DNA of 64,000 nt from Rhodobacterales bacterium (GTDB lineage: Bacteria; Pseudomonadota; Alphaproteobacteria; Rhodobacterales; Rhodobacteraceae), in NCBI GenBank assembly GCA_002748265.1, contig PDRY01000012.1, forward strand, positions 186,001 to 250,000, given 5' to 3'. Position numbers and translations under genes: made by a program. Of this stretch, positions 59,821 to 64,000 are shown piece after piece; positions within the stretch are counted from its first letter, which is position 1, and each line of letters opens with the position of its first letter. The notes below the pieces were generated by a model. That model worked only from the letters and a program-made list of their open reading frames with translations. It did not search any database and was not told where the DNA came from.

Positions 59821-62214
59821 ATGAACCTGCCCATCGACCCGCTATTGCCCGACATCAAGGCCGCCCTGCTGGACCACGGCCGCGCCGTGCTGCAGGCCCC
59901 GCCGGGCGCGGGGAAGACGACGCGGGTGCCGCTGGCCTTGATGGATGCCTTCCCCGGCAAGATCGTCATGCTGGAGCCCCGCCGCATCGCCGCCCGTGCC
60001 GCAGCTGAGCGGCTGGCCTCGCAACTGGGTGAGGCCCCCGGCACCCGCGTGGGCTACCGCATGCGCGGCGAGTCGGTCGCGGGCAGCCGAATCGAGGTCG
60101 TCACCGAAGGCATCCTGACCCGGATGCTGCAATCCGACCCGGAGCTGCCTGGCATCAGCGTCGTCATCTTCGACGAATTTCACGAACGCTCGCTCAATGC
60201 CGATCTGGGCCTCGCGCTGACCGTCGAGGCCCGCGCGGCCCTGCGCGAAGACTTGGCCCTGCTGGTCATGTCCGCCACGCTGGACGCGGGCCCCGTGGCC
60301 GATCTGCTGGACGGCGCGCCGGTGCTCACCAGTGACGGGCGCAGCTATCCGGTCGATATCCGCCACCTGCCCCGCCCGATGCGGCGCGGCACAAGGCTGG
60401 CCCCGGCCATGGCCGATCTGATCGTGCAGGCCGCGCAGGAGACCGACGGCGGCATCCTCGCCTTCCTGCCGGGAGAGCGCGAGATCCGCGACTGTGCCGC
60501 CCGGCTGGCGCCGCGCCTGCCCGAGGGCTGCGTCATCCGGCCCCTCTACGGCGCGCTGCCATTCGCCGCCCAGCAAGAGGCGATCCGCCCCGAGCGCGGC
60601 GCGCGCAAGGTGGTGCTGGCCACGTCGATCGCGGAAACTTCGCTGACCATCGAAGACATCCGCGTGGTCGTGGATGCCGGTAAGGCCCGGCGCGCGCGGT
60701 TCGACCCGGCCACCGGCATGTCCCGCCTGGTGACGGAGCCCGCCAGCCGCGCCGAAATCACGCAGCGCGCAGGCCGCGCCGGGCGGATGGCGCCGGGGCA
60801 GTGCTACCGGCTTTGGGCCGCCGCCGAAGAGGGCGCCCTGCCCGCCCATGCTCCGCCAGAGATCGCGGTCGCGGACCTGACCGGGCTCGCGCTTGAGCTG
60901 GCGCAATGGGGGGCGAGCGATCTGCCCTTTCTGACCCCGCCGCCAGAGGGCGCGCTGTCAGAGGCGCGGGCGTTGCTGACCGATCTGGGCGCGCTGTCAG
61001 GCGGAGCGATCACCGCCCATGGCCGGGCCATGGCGAAGGTGCCGCTGCACCCGCGTCTGGCCCATATGCTGATCACCGGCGGCGGCGCCGATCTGGCCGC
61101 GCTCTTGTCCGAGCGCGACCCGCTGCGCGGGGCGGGGGCCGACCTGACCTTGCGCCTCAAGGCCATGCAAGGCCGCTATACCGGCCCCGGAGAGGTCCAC
61201 GCCCAAACGATCAAGCGCCTGAAAGGCGAAGCAAAACGCCTCTCGCGCTTTGCCAAGGCCACCGATCTGAGCCCAGGCGCCCGCGCCGCGCTCGCCTATC
61301 CCGACCGGATCGGCCTGCGCCGCAAGGGGGACGCCCCCCGCTGGCTGCTGTCCGGCGGGCGTGGCGCAGAGATGGACGCGGGAGATGCGCTTGCCGGGAT
61401 GCGGATGATCGTCGCGACAGAGCTGGACGGCGCGGGGCGGGAGGCCCGGATCCGCCACGCCCTGCCCATCTCGGAGCCGGAGCTGCGCGATCTGATGCCG
61501 GGCCAGATCACCTGGCGCGAGACCTGCTACTGGTCCCGCCGCGAGGGCAAGGTGCTTGCCCGCCGTCAGGAGATGCTCGGCCAGCTTGTGCTGCAGGACA
61601 CCAAATGGGACGCCCCGCCCGAGGCCATGGCACACGCCATGCTGGACGGCGTGCGCGAAGCTGGCCTGCGCCCCTCCCCCGCGGCGGAGCGCCTGCGCGC
61701 CCGCGTCGCGCTGACCCGCGCGGCGGGGCACGACCTGCCCGACATGTCCGACGCCGCCCTGATGGAGACCCTCGACACCTGGCTGTTGCCGCACCTCACC
61801 GGCATCACCACCGCCGCGCAGTGGCGCACCTTTGACCTGCTGCCCGCCTTGCAGGCGATGCTCGACTGGGGGCAGACCCAGACCCTGAACCGCGAGGCCC
61901 CGGCCCATTTCACCACCCCTTTGGGCCGCAAGGTGCCCATAGACTACGCGGGCGATCACCCCGAGATTGCCCTGCGCCTGCAAGAGCTGTTTGGCACCAC
62001 CACCCACCCCACCGTGGCGGGGCGCCCGCTGAGGCTCGTGCTACTGTCCCCGGCGCAGCGCCCGATTCAGGTGACAATGGACCTGCCCGGCTTCTGGACC
62101 AGCTCCTATGCCGATCTGCGCAAGGACATGCGCGGGCAATATCCCAAACACCCCTGGCCCGAAGACCCGCGCGAGGCCGATCCCACGACGCGGGCGAAAC
62201 CGCGCAAGGGCTGA
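59821..62214 (+). CDS. hrpB: ATP-dependent RNA helicase HrpB
   Basis: 797-residue DEAH-type helicase. Walker [16 protein letters not shown] (about 35-49), the DEFH box IFDEFHERS (about 116-124), SATLD, and the C-terminal helicase motif [18 protein letters not shown] follow in order; the long C-terminal HrpB domain ends [27 protein letters not shown]. Its role in bacteria is not well settled; RNA processing is likely. The ATG at 59821 gives [16 protein letters not shown], the usual start. Divergent from meaB. Confidence 0.95.
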   Translation: MNLPIDPLLPDIKAALLDHGRAVLQAPPGAGKTTRVPLALMDAFPGKIVMLEPRRIAARAAAERLASQLGEAPGTRVGYRMRGESVAGSRIEVVTEGILTRMLQSDPELPGISVVIFDEFHERSLNADLGLALTVEARAALREDLALLVMSATLDAGPVADLLDGAPVLTSDGRSYPVDIRHLPRPMRRGTRLAPAMADLIVQAAQETDGGILAFLPGEREIRDCAARLAPRLPEGCVIRPLYGALPFAAQQEAIRPERGARKVVLATSIAETSLTIEDIRVVVDAGKARRARFDPATGMSRLVTEPASRAEITQRAGRAGRMAPGQCYRLWAAAEEGALPAHAPPEIAVADLTGLALELAQWGASDLPFLTPPPEGALSEARALLTDLGALSGGAITAHGRAMAKVPLHPRLAHMLITGGGADLAALLSERDPLRGAGADLTLRLKAMQGRYTGPGEVHAQTIKRLKGEAKRLSRFAKATDLSPGARAALAYPDRIGLRRKGDAPRWLLSGGRGAEMDAGDALAGMRMIVATELDGAGREARIRHALPISEPELRDLMPGQITWRETCYWSRREGKVLARRQEMLGQLVLQDTKWDAPPEAMAHAMLDGVREAGLRPSPAAERLRARVALTRAAGHDLPDMSDAALMETLDTWLLPHLTGITTAAQWRTFDLLPALQAMLDWGQTQTLNREAPAHFTTPLGRKVPIDYAGDHPEIALRLQELFGTTTHPTVAGRPLRLVLLSPAQRPIQVTMDLPGFWTSSYADLRKDMRGQYPKHPWPEDPREADPTTRAKPRKG

Positions 62215-62261
62215 GCCGCGCGTCAGCTCCGCGCCTCTCCTGGCTTAAATGTGCCGGGGGT

Positions 62262-62280
62262 CTGGGGGCGGAGCCCCCAG
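62262..62280. terminator. Hairpin between hrpB and the crotonase gene
   Basis: CTGGGGGC-GGA-GCCCCCAG, a perfect 8-bp stem between two convergent genes, without T-run. A similar CTGGGGG palindrome lies at 6975-7001, so this may be a recurrent intergenic element in this genome. Confidence 0.5.
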
Positions 62281-62320
62281 CCGGTCGCGCCCAACGGGCG
62301 CGAAACACCAAACCAACGTG

Positions 62321-63103
62321 TCACTCGAACTTCGGCGCGCGCTTTTGCATATTGGCCGCGATGACCTCCATCTGATGCGGCTTGCCGATCAGATCGGCCT
62401 GCTCGCGGCTCTCGGCCCACAGCACCGCCTCGGCGTCATCGGTCTCGGCCACAGCGATCAGCCGCTTGGCCGCGCGGATGGCAGACGGGCTCTTGCCCGC
62501 GATCTCTTCGGCCAGGGCCACGGCGGCGGCGTGGGGATCGTCGGCCAGCTCTGTCACCAGCCCCCAGCGTTCGGCCTGATCGGCCTGGATCGGCGCGGCG
62601 GTGTAGGTCATGCGGCGGATCACATCGGTGCGCGCAAGCTGCGGCAGAAGCACCATGCCGCCCATGTCGGGGATCAGGCCCCATTTCATCTCCATGATGG
62701 CCAGTTTCGTATCGGGCGCCGCGATGCGGATATCGGCCCCCAGAGCGATCTGGAACCCCGCCCCGAACACCACCCCATGCAGCGCGGCGATCACCGGCAC
62801 CGGCAGCTTGCGCCAGACCATGGCGACCTCCTGGTAGTCATTGGCCGGGCCGTGGGTGCGGGTCATCACCATCTCTTCGGGGTCGCTCCCGGCGAGGGCG
62901 GCAAAGCTCATCACGTCGAGCCCGGCGCAAAACGCCTTGCCCTCGCCCGAGAGCACGACCGCGCGAATGTCGGCCTCCATCAGGCTGTGACCCGTCTCGA
63001 TCAGCGCAGCGACCATGGCCGGATCGACGGCATTCATCTTGTCGCTCCGGGTCAGAGTGACATGGGCAATGTGATCTTTGATTTCGGTTGTAACGCGGCT
63101 CAT
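62321..63103 (-). CDS. Crotonase/enoyl-CoA hydratase family protein
   Basis: 260 residues. The oxyanion turn GKAFCAGLDVMSFAAL (about 54-69) and HGVVFGAGFQIALGADIRIAAPDTKLAIMEMKWGLIPDMGGM (about 101-142) are typical of the superfamily; IMEMKWGLIPD holds the Glu/Asp region of hydratases and isomerases. The reaction cannot be named. The start at 63103 has GAGGAGGAG upstream; longer frames would overlap the divergent phosphatidylcholine synthase control region. Confidence 0.9.
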   Translation of the reverse strand: MSRVTTEIKDHIAHVTLTRSDKMNAVDPAMVAALIETGHSLMEADIRAVVLSGEGKAFCAGLDVMSFAALAGSDPEEMVMTRTHGPANDYQEVAMVWRKLPVPVIAALHGVVFGAGFQIALGADIRIAAPDTKLAIMEMKWGLIPDMGGMVLLPQLARTDVIRRMTYTAAPIQADQAERWGLVTELADDPHAAAVALAEEIAGKSPSAIRAAKRLIAVAETDDAEAVLWAESREQADLIGKPHQMEVIAANMQKRAPKFE

Positions 63104-63211
63104 CCTAAGCTCCTCCTCAAATCCTCGCGCGACTGTTCCAGAGCAGCGCGGCCCCGTCCAGATTGACGAGGCGGCATTGCCTTTCCCCGCGCGGCGGGCC
63201 AAGGGAAGAAG

Positions 63212-63913
63212 ATGACTCCGTTTACCAAAGCAATCGCCGTTCATCTTCTCACCGCATCAGGTGCGATTTTCGCCATGCTCGCCATGCTGGAGGCCGCCAA
63301 CCAGGATTGGCGCGCCATGGTCGGCTGGCTCGTCGTCGCCTTTGCCGTAGATGGAATCGACGGCCCGCTGGCGCGGCGCTACAACGTCAAAAAGCACGCC
63401 GCGATGATCGACGGGGTACTGCTGGATCTCATCATCGACTACCTGACCTATGTCTTTGTCCCGGCCTTTGCGCTGTTCCATTCGGGGCTGCTGGATGGCT
63501 GGACCGGATGGGTCGCGATTCTGGTCATCACCTATTCAAGCGCGCTCTACTTCGCGGATACCCGCATGAAGACGGATGACAATTCCTTCCGCGGCTTCCC
63601 CGGCTGCTGGAACATGCTGGTGCTGGTGCTGTTCGCGACCAGCCCCCGCTGGGAGGTGATCTTGCTGCTCGTCATCACGCTGGCCGTGGCGATGTTCCTG
63701 CCGGTGAAATTCATCCACCCCGTGCGCACCAAACGCTGGCGGGCGGTGTCATTGCCCATGGCGGTGATCTGGACGATCTGCTGCGGCTGCGCGGCCTGGG
63801 TCGGCTTTGACGCCCAACGCTGGGAGATTTGGGGGCTGGTGATCAGCTCTGCCTATCTGCTGGGCGCGGGCGCCGCGCAGCAGCTGATCCCGGAGCGCGG
63901 CGCACAGGCCTGA
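63212..63913 (+). CDS. pcs: Phosphatidylcholine synthase
   Basis: 233-residue integral membrane CDP-alcohol phosphotransferase family enzyme, joining CDP-diacylglycerol with choline. The catalytic motif is VDGIDGPLARR...MIDGVLLDLIIDY (about 47-79), the D-x2-DG-x2-AR-xn-G-x3-D-x3-D pattern with the wider gap typical of Pcs. About seven to eight hydrophobic helices follow. Phosphatidylcholine made this way is characteristic of alphaproteobacteria. Divergent from the crotonase gene. Confidence 0.9.
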   Translation: MTPFTKAIAVHLLTASGAIFAMLAMLEAANQDWRAMVGWLVVAFAVDGIDGPLARRYNVKKHAAMIDGVLLDLIIDYLTYVFVPAFALFHSGLLDGWTGWVAILVITYSSALYFADTRMKTDDNSFRGFPGCWNMLVLVLFATSPRWEVILLLVITLAVAMFLPVKFIHPVRTKRWRAVSLPMAVIWTICCGCAAWVGFDAQRWEIWGLVISSAYLLGAGAAQQLIPERGAQA

Positions 63914-64000
63914 GGCCCGCACCCCGAAACGTCATGAGCGCCCGCCTGAGCAAGCGTTCATAGCGGAGCAGGCCGCAGCCCGCCCCGCGAGGGGCCGTTA
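63914..64000. other. Window end, no gene seen
   Basis: 87 bases after the phosphatidylcholine synthase stop. Only a weak CCCCGCGAGGGG-type dyad near 63984-63995 was noticed; it may be part of a terminator for genes beyond the edge. Confidence 0.4.

Overview
The window reads as a chromosomal segment of a high-GC alphaproteobacterium of the Rhodobacteraceae, probably the Roseobacter group. The main reasons are the pccB / small ORFs / pccA / mcm locus with subunits of 510 and 681 residues, a PccR/ScfR-type regulator, a TRAP-TAXI transporter, a phosphatidylcholine synthase, a Hint-domain secreted-type protein and a 59-residue two-helix protein typical of this family. I saw no rRNA, tRNA, CRISPR array or insertion sequence. 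Genes are tightly packed, with many 1-4 base start/stop overlaps. These statements rest on reading the sequence and recalled family knowledge; no search was run.

Layout. 1-6.9 kb: a catabolic cluster with a class III aminotransferase (cut by the window edge), an RpiR-type regulator, a TRAP-TAXI binding protein and fused permease, a universal stress protein and a beta-keto acid cleavage enzyme. 7-18.2 kb: the propionyl-CoA module, with mcm, an unknown membrane protein, pccA, a small lipoprotein, three coupled unknown genes and pccB on the minus strand, then a divergent MFS transporter and pccR on the plus strand. Operator-like TTTGCAAA palindromes lie between pccB and the MFS gene and just before pccR. 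18.2-23.7 kb: an exported cysteine-cluster protein with a membrane partner, a CoxG-like protein, YdcH, a LysE exporter with a divergent ArgP-like regulator, YebC and a class I amidotransferase. 23.8-36 kb: an EF-hand/Hint protein overlapping an EamA transporter gene tail to tail, an SLC13 permease, YmdB, 5-FTHF cyclo-ligase, MgtE, an aldo/keto reductase, glutathione-dependent formaldehyde dehydrogenase beside a divergent MBL-fold protein, and two unknown envelope proteins.

36-41 kb: a nucleoside salvage operon (cdd-deoA-deoB-add-upp). 41-50 kb: malic enzyme, propionyl-CoA synthetase, a DUF6858-type protein, NAD kinase, glyA, a DUF817 protein and a hydrolase. 50-58 kb: a crotonase, an orphan Phd-like protein, lepA, an AT-rich DUF3800 gene that looks foreign, small envelope proteins, a low-molecular-weight phosphatase, a sirtuin and a copper chaperone pair. 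58-64 kb: rpmB, meaB, hrpB, a second crotonase and phosphatidylcholine synthase.

The genes suggest a metabolic theme. PrpE activates propionate, PCC carboxylates propionyl-CoA, Mcm with its chaperone MeaB makes succinyl-CoA, and malic enzyme can return C4 acids to pyruvate/acetyl-CoA. The epimerase is not in the window. The least described parts are the small coupled genes inside the pcc operon, the cysteine-cluster/membrane pair, the BKACE transport cluster with unknown substrate, the orphan Phd-like gene with its repeats, and the DUF3800 insertion.
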